Positions 17,619-26,566 of a stretch of DNA of 64,000 bases are shown here, one piece after another. The stretch's first letter is position 1. Each line of letters opens with the position of its first letter. Where the stretch lies: positions 1-64,000 of the forward strand of contig JACVZY010000059.1 of the NCBI GenBank assembly GCA_014654705.1. The letters are read 5' to 3'. Source of the DNA: Ignavibacteria bacterium. GTDB lineage: Bacteria > Bacteroidota > Ignavibacteria > Kapaibacteriales > UBA4661. Below the pieces are notes generated by a model that searched no databases, was not told the DNA's origin, and worked only from the letters and a program-made list of their open reading frames with translations. The position numbers and the translations under genes were made by a program.

Positions 17619-19025
17619 TTAGTCAGCTTCCACTGCCAAGCCGGACTGCTCCATCCGCGTTTTCAGAACAGCCCGCGTGATGCCCAGCATCTTTGCCGCT
17701 TGCGTTTGATTGCCTTCTGCCAGTTTCAGTGTCTGCTCCAAAAGATCTCGCATTACTGCTTCGAGCGTAGCACCTTGTTTCGATATATTCAACGTGTGAC
17801 CGCTGGCAAGTGGCTGCCCAGTGGCTGATTGCGACCCCATACCAACACGCAAAAAGCGAATGGAATCCTTTGTAATCATTTCGCCCGATTCCAAAAGCGT
17901 AATACGTTCAATGGCATTGCGCATTTCGCGGACATTCCCTTTCCACTCGTAGGACTCCAATGCCTCTATTGCATCGCTGGTAAAGCCTCCCATGCGCTTA
18001 CCGAATTTTTTATTAAACTCATTCAGAAATGCTGTTGCCAGCAGCATAATATCTCCTCTTCGTTCCCGCAAAGGTGGCATCATTACTGTACCAACATTAA
18101 GCCTGAAAAATAAATCTTCACGGAATTTTCCTTCTTCCACCATTTTCTCCAAATTTCGATTTGTCGCGGCAATCACGCGCACATTCACGGATACTTCTTT
18201 TGCACCGCCCAGACGATAGAAACTACGTTCTTGCAGGACACGCAGGAGCTTGATTTGCATTTCATAGCTGAGTTCGCCCACCTCATCCAGCAAAATCGTA
18301 CCGCGATGCGCCATTTCAAAACGCCCCAATTTTACCTTTTCTGTTGCACCGGTAAATGCTCCGCGCTCGTAACCAAAAAGCTCGTTTTCTGCAAGCTCAC
18401 GCGGAATAGCACCACAATTAACCGATACAAATGGTCCCGCCGAGCGTGGCGAGCGCTGGTGGATATACCGCGCCATTAACTCTTTGCCGGTACCTGATTC
18501 GCCCAGAATGAGGACGGTGGTGTCGTCGGTCTGCGCAAAAATATCGGCAAACTGCTTGACGTGCTGCATCGTCTCAGAATTGCCGAGCAATTCATTTTGC
18601 TCTTCTTCCTGCAAGCGCTCTTGCAAAATATCCATCTGTCGGCGCAAATCATAGTTCCGAAGCGCTCTTTGCACAGCAGACTCCACCTGAATTGGGTCGA
18701 GAGGTTTAACGATAAAATCTTCAGCGCCGGACTTTAAGGCGTGAACAGCGATGCGCATATCCGAAGAGCCGGTCATAATAATTGCCGGTATTTTTAGCCC
18801 GCGGTCGTGTAGCATATCAAGTGCATCGAAGCACATTTTATCGCCCATGTACACATCCAATAATACGAGGTCGGGGCGCAGTTTTTCGACGTTTGCAAAT
18901 GCCTTAGCATAATCGGGTTCATTGAAAAACACGACCTGCTCATAGTTTTCGCTAAGAGCACTGCACGCCGCCTGTACAGCGGGGTCGTCGTCAACAATCA
19001 GAATGGTGTATTTTTGTTTTGCCAT
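17619..19025 (-). CDS. NtrC-family sigma-54-dependent response regulator
   Basis: A 468-residue transcription activator. The receiver domain (1-125) has phospho-acceptor Asp57 in LVLLDVYMGDK and Lys107 in IVKPLD. The AAA+ domain (about 150-385) has Walker A GESGTGKE at 175-182 and the sigma-54 contact loop GAFTGA at 222-227. A Fis-type helix-turn-helix closes the protein, with QTQAAKMLGITRAVLKTRM. It would open sigma-54 promoters when phosphorylated. No histidine kinase adjoins it, so the partner is unknown; CheA or the distant kinase at 40.9 kb are possibilities. It stands at the head of the chemotaxis genes and next to a PspB-like protein. Confidence 0.94.
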   Translation of the reverse strand: MAKQKYTILIVDDDPAVQAACSALSENYEQVVFFNEPDYAKAFANVEKLRPDLVLLDVYMGDKMCFDALDMLHDRGLKIPAIIMTGSSDMRIAVHALKSGAEDFIVKPLDPIQVESAVQRALRNYDLRRQMDILQERLQEEEQNELLGNSETMQHVKQFADIFAQTDDTTVLILGESGTGKELMARYIHQRSPRSAGPFVSVNCGAIPRELAENELFGYERGAFTGATEKVKLGRFEMAHRGTILLDEVGELSYEMQIKLLRVLQERSFYRLGGAKEVSVNVRVIAATNRNLEKMVEEGKFREDLFFRLNVGTVMMPPLRERRGDIMLLATAFLNEFNKKFGKRMGGFTSDAIEALESYEWKGNVREMRNAIERITLLESGEMITKDSIRFLRVGMGSQSATGQPLASGHTLNISKQGATLEAVMRDLLEQTLKLAEGNQTQAAKMLGITRAVLKTRMEQSGLAVEAD

Positions 19026-19092
19026 AAAATGTTTGGTTTTTCGCCATGATGCACAAAGATAAAGATAATGCGTCGGAAGAAAGCTGTTTTTT

Positions 19093-19365
19093 CTACTTCA
19101 GCTGTTGTTGTGCTTTTTCTGAAGCGTCGGCACTTTCTCCGCGCTCTAATTGACGAATTTCAAGCTCAAGTTTGTAAATTTCCAATTCGCGTTCGCGTTC
19201 TTCCAATATCAAACGGCGCTCTGCGACTTCCAATTCTTGCTGTTGGATTTCCGTGCGGCGCTCAACGATTCCGAGAAATCGCTTACCCAACGACCAGCCA
19301 ACAATGATAGTGGGAAGCCCTAAGAACATAGAGACAATCGCCACCATAGGAATAAAATCTCCCAT
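19093..19365 (-). CDS. Small membrane-anchored coiled-coil protein (PspB-like architecture)
   Basis: A 90-residue protein with one N-terminal membrane segment (about residues 5-28) and a highly charged Glu/Arg/Leu coiled coil (33-78), ending in a short polar tail. The layout and length resemble the phage-shock protein PspB, which is a small inner-membrane protein with a cytoplasmic coiled coil, but sequence similarity is not strong enough to name it. It lies 67 bases upstream of the sigma-54 activator gene on the same strand; in proteobacteria the psp genes are driven by the sigma-54 activator PspF. The ATG at 19365 gives the hydrophobic N-terminus. Function unknown. Confidence 0.7.
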   Translation of the reverse strand: MGDFIPMVAIVSMFLGLPTIIVGWSLGKRFLGIVERRTEIQQQELEVAERRLILEERERELEIYKLELEIRQLERGESADASEKAQQQLK

Positions 19366-19438
19366 TACCAGCCAATCCTTTCTTTTTCGTAAAAGGTAAA
19401 AGACAATTCAACAACTATTTTCTAATGCCTGCATTTTT

Positions 19439-21523
19439 TTACTGCCTGCGCCGCATTGGTGCTCCTGTCTGCACAGTTGCCCCTGTTGTAGTCAGGCTTG
19501 TATTGCCGCCCGTCGTCTGAAGTGTTGCCATCGTCGAGCTTGTCGCAACAGGCAGTTTGGGCAGTGATTTTAACGAATCTTGCAATCGGCGTTCTTGTAA
19601 GAGCGCATCAAGACTCGGCTTCACATCTTGAGCAAACGACGATTGTGGATATTTTTCAACCAATCGGCTGTACCAATAGACCGCGCTGTCGCGTTTACCC
19701 AGTTCGCGCTCGTACAACCAGCCCTGAGCATAGAACGCACGTGGGGCGTACTTTGAATCGGCATAGCGTCCGGCAACAAGATTGTACTTTTGCATCGCTT
19801 TGCTGTACTGCTTGATTTGGCGAAAACGGTCGGCAGACTGCATAATATCTGCAAGTGAATCTACCAAAAATTGCTCCGTGTAGCCAAGGCGAATACGAGC
19901 ATCAATTCCCTGCTGTGTGAGCGGATAGAGCCGTACAATCGTTTTGAGAAGCGAGTCGGAAAGACGAGATTTCGCTGCTTCGCTGGAATCCGTGGTGCCG
20001 CCGACTCTATTGGCTACTTTTGAAGAGGCTTTCGCCGCATGGCGGTCTAAGCCCACCACAGCAGCTTCAGCATATAAATACCGGGCTCTATTCGTGTCTG
20101 CGTCGGGACAAATTGCGACGGCAGCCTGATAATATCGTGCCGCTGAGTCCGGCATTCCTAAGCGCTCGTGAATACGACCGATGCGATAGATATTGTTTGC
20201 TGCTATGCGCCGTGCGCTGTCTTGTGCAGGAAGTGTGTAAGCGGCGGTGTCGGAGCGAAGCAGTGTATAGAACTTGATGCTATTTACTGCTTCGGGCATT
20301 TGCGTTTTCCAATCCGTCAGAAGCCTTGCATAGAGCGAGCCGTAGAAATACGTGGGTGCGGTTTCCACTAAGGATTTTGCAAAAAGCGATTGTGCACCGT
20401 CGTACTCATGCTGCTTGAATAGGTCGAGCGCTTGGCGATACCGCGCTGTTGCGGGGGCTTCCTTGAATTTAAGCGTGTCGGTGAGAGCAAAGATACTGTC
20501 TATGCCCGGTCTCGTACTCAGACGCAAAAATGCTATGTATTCACTGTATGAAAAAGAACGCCATTCCGCAAAGTTACGGTTTGCAAGCACTTCTTTGAAT
20601 GCTTTTTCTGCTTCGTTAAAGCGCCCTAATTGCGCCAGTGATGCTGCTTTATACAACTCTGCTTCAAAACGGGTAAGGGCATCGGGAGCAAATTCCAGAA
20701 CCTTCGTGAATTCCTTCACGGCATCTCCAAACTGGCGCTTGCGGTAATAAAGCAGCCCGATTTCCAGTTGCCAACGGGATTGCTGTACGCGGTCATCTGC
20801 TTGCGTAATAGCGCGGCGATAAGGTTTGACAGCATCTTCGAGGTTGCTGAAGTGCATTGCCAGTTCCGCTTGAATCCGAAATGCCTCCGAAAGCGCGTCA
20901 TACCTGTGCTGCCCCCATGCAATGTCAATCGCCCTCAAAAGCGCTTTTTCGGCTTGCGAAAACTTTGTTTGCATGAGCAGCGTTTCGGCAAGAATAAGGT
21001 GCGCGTCCGGCGAGAGTTTGCTGTACGGATAATTGTCAATCAGTTCTTGGCATTTCATCTGCGAATTATGCCACTCACTGCGGTAAAAATATGCTTTCGC
21101 CATCAAATACAACGTCTGGTCTATCAACTCAGACTCTGTATGGCGTACAAGCAACTTCGAGCCTTTGATTAACACCGAATCTATCCAAATACGCGCTTTA
21201 TCCAGTTTTTCCGGCTTGACCACCAGCGACTTGATGAACTGCGGCACCTCGCGGTCGTCGGGTTTATCGTCCAAAAGCGTTGGCTCTTCGATGACAATAA
21301 TACGTGGCGTGGTCCGCTGCTGCTCATCGTAAAGAAAGAACTCGTCTTCGCTTACCACCATAAGGCGGTTTGCATTGTAATAGGTGTTGAAATATGCCAA
21401 GCCGTTTTTGAGAGGCTGCGGAAGCGTTTTGCAAGCAGAAAATGTGAGTGCGAAGGCAGAAAGAATTAGCGCCGCCGAGAAAAGACGTTTCTGAAAAGTG
21501 GACTTCATCGAAGTATTGGTCAT
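19439..21523 (-). CDS. TPR-repeat lipoprotein, PorW/SprE-like (type IX secretion associated)
   Basis: A 694-residue lipoprotein. The signal peptide ends in a lipobox, LTFSAC, with the lipidated Cys at 31. Right after it comes a LAYFNTYYNANRL segment, resembling the conserved start of PorW/SprE, a periplasmic lipoprotein needed for type IX secretion and gliding in Bacteroidota. The rest is many tetratricopeptide-like helical hairpins with repeated alpha-helix pairs rich in Ala, Tyr and Arg, then a Gln/Thr-rich tail. The presence of a T9SS sorting domain on the protein at 43.2 kb agrees with this assignment. It is divergent from polA. The TPR lipoprotein call is firm; the PorW identity is moderate. 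Confidence 0.72.
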   Translation of the reverse strand: MTNTSMKSTFQKRLFSAALILSAFALTFSACKTLPQPLKNGLAYFNTYYNANRLMVVSEDEFFLYDEQQRTTPRIIVIEEPTLLDDKPDDREVPQFIKSLVVKPEKLDKARIWIDSVLIKGSKLLVRHTESELIDQTLYLMAKAYFYRSEWHNSQMKCQELIDNYPYSKLSPDAHLILAETLLMQTKFSQAEKALLRAIDIAWGQHRYDALSEAFRIQAELAMHFSNLEDAVKPYRRAITQADDRVQQSRWQLEIGLLYYRKRQFGDAVKEFTKVLEFAPDALTRFEAELYKAASLAQLGRFNEAEKAFKEVLANRNFAEWRSFSYSEYIAFLRLSTRPGIDSIFALTDTLKFKEAPATARYRQALDLFKQHEYDGAQSLFAKSLVETAPTYFYGSLYARLLTDWKTQMPEAVNSIKFYTLLRSDTAAYTLPAQDSARRIAANNIYRIGRIHERLGMPDSAARYYQAAVAICPDADTNRARYLYAEAAVVGLDRHAAKASSKVANRVGGTTDSSEAAKSRLSDSLLKTIVRLYPLTQQGIDARIRLGYTEQFLVDSLADIMQSADRFRQIKQYSKAMQKYNLVAGRYADSKYAPRAFYAQGWLYERELGKRDSAVYWYSRLVEKYPQSSFAQDVKPSLDALLQERRLQDSLKSLPKLPVATSSTMATLQTTGGNTSLTTTGATVQTGAPMRRRQ

Positions 21524-21869
21524 GGTTGTACGAAACAGTTTGGCGTGTGGGCGAACTAGATATTTATGCTCGTCCGCCTAAAAAACGCTAAACCCGTTGA
21601 TGTGAAACCGTACAAAGTGATTCAGACGATTGCCTTTTTCTGATTGGTAATACAATGCTCATCAATAAAATATTTTCTTGAAAGGCAAAAGTACGCAATT
21701 TCTTTGGGACTACGAAGATTACAAGGGTAGTTTGTCCACATTTTTTGAAACTTGTGTAATCGCTCGTGCCGTTGTATTTTGTGTGTACGATGCTGCCAAG
21801 CGTGTTTCAAAGCGCTTTTCCAGCGTATTTTTTCTCTTTCTCGTGTGTTTTTCTCTTTTTCCTGACGCT
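21524..21869. other. Divergent promoter region between the PorW-like gene and polA
   Basis: A 346-base region between two divergent starts. The polA frame stays open through its right part (from 21678), but that stretch encodes a low-quality hydrophobic leader unrelated to polymerases. T-rich pyrimidine tracts lie at 21820-21860 just before the polA ATG. I see no clear promoter pair. Confidence 0.4.
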
Positions 21870-24746
21870 ATGAAATTTTTTCTTTTCGATGCAATGTCAC
21901 TCGTCTTTCGCGCATTTCATGCTATGTCCAAAATGGGCTTGCAAGCGCCAAACGGTGAACTCACGGGCGCAGTCTATGGTTTTGCGAATATCTTGGCAAC
22001 TATTTTGAACAAGGAAAAGCCTGATTACGTCGGCATTGCCTTCGATACTGCCGCGCCGACGTTTCGGCATGAAATGTTCGATAAATATAAGGCGCATCGT
22101 CCCGAATTTCCGCAAGAACTCGTGCCGCAGCTTGCTCGCATCAAAGAAATGATTTCACTTCTGAATATTCCGCAAGTCGAACTTGCCGGCTACGAAGCCG
22201 ATGACATTATCGGCACATACACCAAACGCTTTAGTGCTGCGGGAAATGTGGATTTGTACTGTATCACCAGCGACAAAGATTACTGCCAGCTTGTCAATAA
22301 TCATGTGCGGCTCTTCCGTCCGGGCTTTTCGATGGGCGAATATGATGTTCTGGACATTGCGGGTGTTCACACAAAATTTGGCGTTGCGCCGGAGCAGGTC
22401 ATTGATGTACTGGCTCTTATCGGCGATGCATCCGACAACGTGCCGGGTGTGAAGGGCATCGGCGAGAAAACTGCTATCCCGCTCATTCAGCAGTACGGCT
22501 CACTTGAAGGAGTGTACGATCATCTTCCTGAACTCAAAGATTCCGTCCGCAAAAAACTCGAAGCCGACCGCGACATGGCGTTTCTGTCCAAAGAGTTGGT
22601 AACAATTGACACCAACGTTCCCGTCACGCAGACATTGGAGGACTTTGTTCGCAAGGAGCCACAAGCCGAAGCGCTCAAAGAATTTTTCCTTTCGCTCGGC
22701 TTTCGCACGATTGTCGGCAAGTTTTTGGTGGGCAGCTCTCCAGAATTTGCTTCCGGTAAAAAGAGCAATGATGCACCTTCCACACAAGCAAGCGCAACAC
22801 CCCTCAAAACCTTGAAAGACCTACCGCATTCCTACATTTTGGCAGACACGAGAGAAAAAGTGAGCGCTATGGCTCTTGAGCTACAAGCCTCGCCAATGCT
22901 TGCCTTCGATACCGAAACCGATGGCTTAAACGCAATGACGTGTCATCTCGTAGGTTTGTCATTCTGCGGTGCGGAAGGGCGTGCATTCTACGTGCCAATG
23001 GCAGCATTTTCTGCAATTCCAGAAGCCGCAGCGACAGAAAGTGTACAATCGGACAATCTACAAACAGACTTGTTCTCCAGTGCTCCTCTACCTGCAAAAA
23101 CACCTACTCAAGCATCTGCTCCTACGCCGCAAGACTGGATTTTCCCGGAAGCACTTGCACCCATTAAGCACTTGCTTGAGAATCCTAACCTGCCGAAGTG
23201 CGGACAAAATGCCAAATTCGATACACTGATTTTGAAGCGCTACGGCATAGACGTCGCGCCGATTGGCTTTGATACCATGCTGGCAAGCTATACGCTCAAT
23301 TCCGATATGCTGCATGGCATGGATGCACTCGCCCAACGATGGCTTCAATACGCGCCCATACCGATTTCGGCGCTCATCGGAGAAAAGAAAAAAGACCAAA
23401 TCTCCATGACCGACGTACCTGTGGAGCGCGTGGCGGAGTATGCTGCTGAAGATGCCGATGTTACCTTCAGGCTCTACAATAAATTGCACGAACAGCTCCA
23501 ACAAGACCAATTACAGGATTTTGCCGAACGGGTCGAATTTCCGATGGTAGAGGTGCTGACGGAAATGGAGTTTAATGGCATCGCAATAGATTCTGAGGCA
23601 CTGGGTAATATTTCCGCTCTTATTCGTGTCGAAACCGAAGCGCTCAAACGCAAGATTTGGGAAGATGCAGGCGGCGAATTTAATGTAGATTCCCCAAAGC
23701 AACTTGGCGAAATTTTGTTCGACAAAATGCAAATCCCGCCCGTCAAAAAGACGAAAACCGGGTACAGCACCGATTCATCAGTCTTGGAAGAACTCTCCTC
23801 AGAACATCCGATTGCAGAACGAGTGCTGGAGTACCGACAGCTGGCAAAGCTCCAGTCCACTTACGTTGAATCATTGCCGCGCCAAGTCAATCCTTACACG
23901 GGACGTATTCATACCACTTACAATCCCACCATTGCCAGCACAGGGCGCTTGTCTTCGACCGACCCCAATTTGCAAAACATACCCATTCGTACTGAATTGG
24001 GCAGAGAAATCCGCAAAGCATTTATTGCCGACACGCGGCAGAATCCCGATATGAAGCTGCTTTCGGCGGATTATTCGCAAATTGAACTCCGCATTATGGC
24101 GTACATCTGCAAAGACGAAACGCTGCTGAGTGCATTCCAACAGGGATTGGACGTACACGCTGCCACTGCATCGGTGCTTTTTGGTGTGAGAGTGGAAGAC
24201 GTTGACCGCGATATGCGCCGCATTGCCAAGACTGTTAATTTTGGTGTGATGTACGGTCTGGGTGCCTTTGGACTGGCACAACGCCTCAAAATCGGGCGTG
24301 GTGAAGGCAAAACGATTATTGACAATTATTTCGCAAAGTACCCGCGCATCAAGGAATATATTGACGGTACTATTGAATCCACTCGCAAAAATGGCTTTGC
24401 TACGACACTTCTGGGGCGTCGCAAATACTATCCGGGCATCACGAGCGCAAACCGCGTTGACCGCACGGCAGCAGAGCGGGCTGCCATCAATATGCCGATT
24501 CAGGGCACAGCCGCCGAGATGATGAAACTTGCCATGACAACCATACACCGCGAGATGAAACGGCTCGGCTTCAAGTCTAAAATGCTTTTGCAAATACACG
24601 ACGAGTTGGTTTTTGAGATGCACCCAAGCGAGCGGGAGAAACTGCCCGCACTTGTCAAAACCTGTATGGAAGGCTCATTATCACTCGGCGAAGTACCCGT
24701 CGTGGTGGAAATGGGTGTCGGTGGGAACTGGGCGGAGGCGCATTAA
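21870..24746 (+). CDS. polA: DNA polymerase I
   Basis: A 958-residue repair and primer-removal polymerase with all three domains. The 5' nuclease (about 1-290) starts MKFFLFDAMSLVFRAFHAM. The 3'-5' exonuclease keeps its metal ligands in FDTETDG, QNAKFDTL and YAAEDADVT, so proofreading should be active. The polymerase domain has motif A SADYSQIELR, motif B RRIAKTVNFGVMYG and motif C LQIHDELVFE. A proline/alanine-rich insert of about 50 residues interrupts the exonuclease domain between its first and second motifs. The frame is open 64 codons upstream, but the ATG at 21870 matches the conserved N-terminus and the upstream part resembles no polymerase sequence. Confidence 0.97.
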   Translation: MKFFLFDAMSLVFRAFHAMSKMGLQAPNGELTGAVYGFANILATILNKEKPDYVGIAFDTAAPTFRHEMFDKYKAHRPEFPQELVPQLARIKEMISLLNIPQVELAGYEADDIIGTYTKRFSAAGNVDLYCITSDKDYCQLVNNHVRLFRPGFSMGEYDVLDIAGVHTKFGVAPEQVIDVLALIGDASDNVPGVKGIGEKTAIPLIQQYGSLEGVYDHLPELKDSVRKKLEADRDMAFLSKELVTIDTNVPVTQTLEDFVRKEPQAEALKEFFLSLGFRTIVGKFLVGSSPEFASGKKSNDAPSTQASATPLKTLKDLPHSYILADTREKVSAMALELQASPMLAFDTETDGLNAMTCHLVGLSFCGAEGRAFYVPMAAFSAIPEAAATESVQSDNLQTDLFSSAPLPAKTPTQASAPTPQDWIFPEALAPIKHLLENPNLPKCGQNAKFDTLILKRYGIDVAPIGFDTMLASYTLNSDMLHGMDALAQRWLQYAPIPISALIGEKKKDQISMTDVPVERVAEYAAEDADVTFRLYNKLHEQLQQDQLQDFAERVEFPMVEVLTEMEFNGIAIDSEALGNISALIRVETEALKRKIWEDAGGEFNVDSPKQLGEILFDKMQIPPVKKTKTGYSTDSSVLEELSSEHPIAERVLEYRQLAKLQSTYVESLPRQVNPYTGRIHTTYNPTIASTGRLSSTDPNLQNIPIRTELGREIRKAFIADTRQNPDMKLLSADYSQIELRIMAYICKDETLLSAFQQGLDVHAATASVLFGVRVEDVDRDMRRIAKTVNFGVMYGLGAFGLAQRLKIGRGEGKTIIDNYFAKYPRIKEYIDGTIESTRKNGFATTLLGRRKYYPGITSANRVDRTAAERAAINMPIQGTAAEMMKLAMTTIHREMKRLGFKSKMLLQIHDELVFEMHPSEREKLPALVKTCMEGSLSLGEVPVVVEMGVGGNWAEAH

Positions 24747-24990
24747 ACCCTGCTCGCGCTTTCTCATGCCGATAGGGGAATGATTTTACAGACCCTCCCA
24801 AGTCGGTTCTCCAGTTCTTGTTAAACATTTTGTTCATTTTGACTATCTTTCTTTGCGGTGTCTCTAGCTACATGTTTCTATGCAACAACATAAACTCTGC
24901 GGCTTCTTCTGCGGTTAAGAAGGAATGAAATACTATCAAAAAAGCCCTTGTGCAATGTTGTGAGTAAACCCTAAATGAAGGAGAAATCCT

Positions 24991-25515
24991 GTGCAGCACA
25001 ACCTCTCACTGTTGCTTGCCCTTGTTCATAGCAATAGCTCAACCGTCCTTGCCCTTGATAATGCCCTCCGACGTGTCTGTATGCCAGTCTCGCGTGATGT
25101 ACGGCGATGGCGTAATCCTGCCACATTTCTTGGTGAAAAATTCTTCAGAAAGTCTTTGTCCCACTATGCACCAAGCATCGTATTTGCCGATGCTTCTGCT
25201 CCTTCCACTCCCGTACTGCTCGAAACGCACCCGCACGATGATTCTGTCGTTGTGCTCTGCACTACGCCCGAGACGTTGGTGGCGGACGCGAATGTGCGCC
25301 GTCTGCATGAACGCTTTGGGGTGGATATGCTATTTTTACCTTGCACCGATGAGGCAGTGCAGAACGTCGTGGAGCGCTCGCGGAATACGTTGAATGTAAA
25401 AGCGTTGCTGCACACAGTGGAGAACGAATTCAATTATTTACTGATTCTTATTTCCCCCGCGAAACAAAGCGATTCCCCGCCACAAAGAACCGAAGCGGCA
25501 AGTCCGCAGCTTTAG
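24991..25515 (+). CDS. Hypothetical protein
   Basis: A 174-residue cytoplasmic-looking protein that I do not recognise. The start is a GTG at 24991 with a good ribosome site, AAGGAGA at 24978-24984, which supports it being a real gene in a genome where such sites are often weak. The sequence alternates beta-like (DDSVVVLCTT, NYLLILIS) and helical stretches, with no signal peptide or membrane segment and no clear catalytic motif. Its last 68 bases overlap the convergent glycosylase gene. It stands alone between polA and the repair operon. Confidence 0.6.
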   Translation: MQHNLSLLLALVHSNSSTVLALDNALRRVCMPVSRDVRRWRNPATFLGEKFFRKSLSHYAPSIVFADASAPSTPVLLETHPHDDSVVVLCTTPETLVADANVRRLHERFGVDMLFLPCTDEAVQNVVERSRNTLNVKALLHTVENEFNYLLILISPAKQSDSPPQRTEAASPQL

Positions 25516-26041
25516 AAATACCTACACGAGCGGAAATACTGACCTCAGGCGGAGTTGCGGGAGGAAGAAGGAATAACTCTTGCTGCAAGAATGAAGCACC
25601 ATTGTCCGAAGGGCTGAAAGCAAGCGCCTGTGCGAGTTTGCCGGGACCACTGCATAATGCCTGAATAGCATTTGTGCCGCGCTGCTTTTGCATCCATTCT
25701 ACGCCCGCAAGTGGCTCTAATGCTCGCAGTAGCACTGCCGCTCCGCGTCCTGTCTCTTCAGTAACGATATTTGCGCACAGGTGAATCCCGTAGATACGGT
25801 AAACGTAGAGTGTTCCTGCCGCGCCAAACATGGCTTCATTGCGCCGCGTGCGTCCGCGAAAGGAGTGACTTGCTGCGTCGTCTTCTGCCAAATATGCTTC
25901 GGTCTCAACGATGCGCCCCGCAAGCACGATATCGCCTACACACCGCACCAGTACTGCTCCAAGCACATCACGGGCAATATCCGCAGTCGCCCGTGCAAAA
26001 AATTCGCGGGGAAGTGCGCTCTGAAAAGGGAAATCAATCAT
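25448..26041 (-). CDS. mpg: DNA-3-methyladenine glycosylase (AAG/MPG family)
   Basis: Excises alkylated and deaminated purines to start base-excision repair. The 197-residue protein is a single Aag domain. Recognisable blocks are ARDVLGAVLVR near residue 25, GRIVETEAYLAEDDAASH near 43-60 with the catalytic Glu, and the nucleotide-flipping region TLYVYRIYGIHLCANIV. A charged AFSPSDNG segment lies towards the C-terminus. The length is typical of bacterial family members. It ends the operon metallophosphoesterase-bcp-mpg (11-base gap to bcp) and overlaps the 3' end of the hypothetical gene on the other strand by 68 bases. Confidence 0.93.
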   Translation of the reverse strand: MIDFPFQSALPREFFARATADIARDVLGAVLVRCVGDIVLAGRIVETEAYLAEDDAASHSFRGRTRRNEAMFGAAGTLYVYRIYGIHLCANIVTEETGRGAAVLLRALEPLAGVEWMQKQRGTNAIQALCSGPGKLAQALAFSPSDNGASFLQQELFLLPPATPPEVSISARVGISKAADLPLRFFVAGNRFVSRGK

Positions 26042-26052
26042 TGGCTCAAGGA

Positions 26053-26520
26053 TTACTTCACAGAAGAGATCACTGCAAGCACTTCATCGACATGACCCGA
26101 AACCTTGACTTTGCGCCACTCGTGCGCAAGAATGCCTTCGGAGTTGATAACAAACGTCGAGCGCTCCACGCCCATATACTTGCGTCCGTACATCGATTTT
26201 TCGACCCACACGCCATAGCTCTCGCAGATTTCGTGCGACTCATCGCTCACAAGCGCAAAGTTCAAGTCGTACTTTTGTTTGAATTTATCGTGTGATTTTG
26301 GGCTGTCGGGGCTAACGCCCAGCACGACTGCGCCCGATGAGGTGAGGCGCTGCATATTATCGCGGAAGTCGCAGGCTTCAGCCGTGCAGCCGCTTGTATC
26401 GTCTTTGGGGTAAAAATAAAGAACAACCGTTTTGCCGCGTAAATCTTTGAGGGAAATTGTTCCACTACCGTCGGTGTTGGCGCTAAAATTGGGGGCTTCC
26501 GAGCCGAGTATTGCTGTCAT
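26053..26520 (-). CDS. bcp: Thioredoxin-dependent thiol peroxidase (Bcp/PrxQ)
   Basis: Reduces hydrogen peroxide and organic hydroperoxides in the cytoplasm with electrons from thioredoxin. The 155-residue peroxiredoxin shows the catalytic segment FYPKDDTSGCTAEACDF with peroxidatic Cys45 and resolving Cys50, the atypical 2-Cys arrangement of the BCP group. It also has the FALVSDESHEICESYGVW region, and the usual family length. It lies between the metallophosphoesterase (46-base gap) and the glycosylase (11-base gap), forming a small repair and oxidative-stress operon on the minus strand. Confidence 0.95.
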   Translation of the reverse strand: MTAILGSEAPNFSANTDGSGTISLKDLRGKTVVLYFYPKDDTSGCTAEACDFRDNMQRLTSSGAVVLGVSPDSPKSHDKFKQKYDLNFALVSDESHEICESYGVWVEKSMYGRKYMGVERSTFVINSEGILAHEWRKVKVSGHVDEVLAVISSVK

Positions 26521-26566
26521 AACTAGGGAAATGAAGTGAGAAGAAGTGAGGTGGAGAAGTGAGCTG

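Noticed and set aside
21678-21869. N-terminal extension of polA (64 codons)
   Set aside because: The hydrophobic stretch does not resemble any polymerase N-terminus, and the ATG at 21870 begins the conserved 5' nuclease fold.
23871-24623. 250-codon minus-strand frame over polA
   Set aside because: Antisense to the conserved polymerase domain; no signal or motif.
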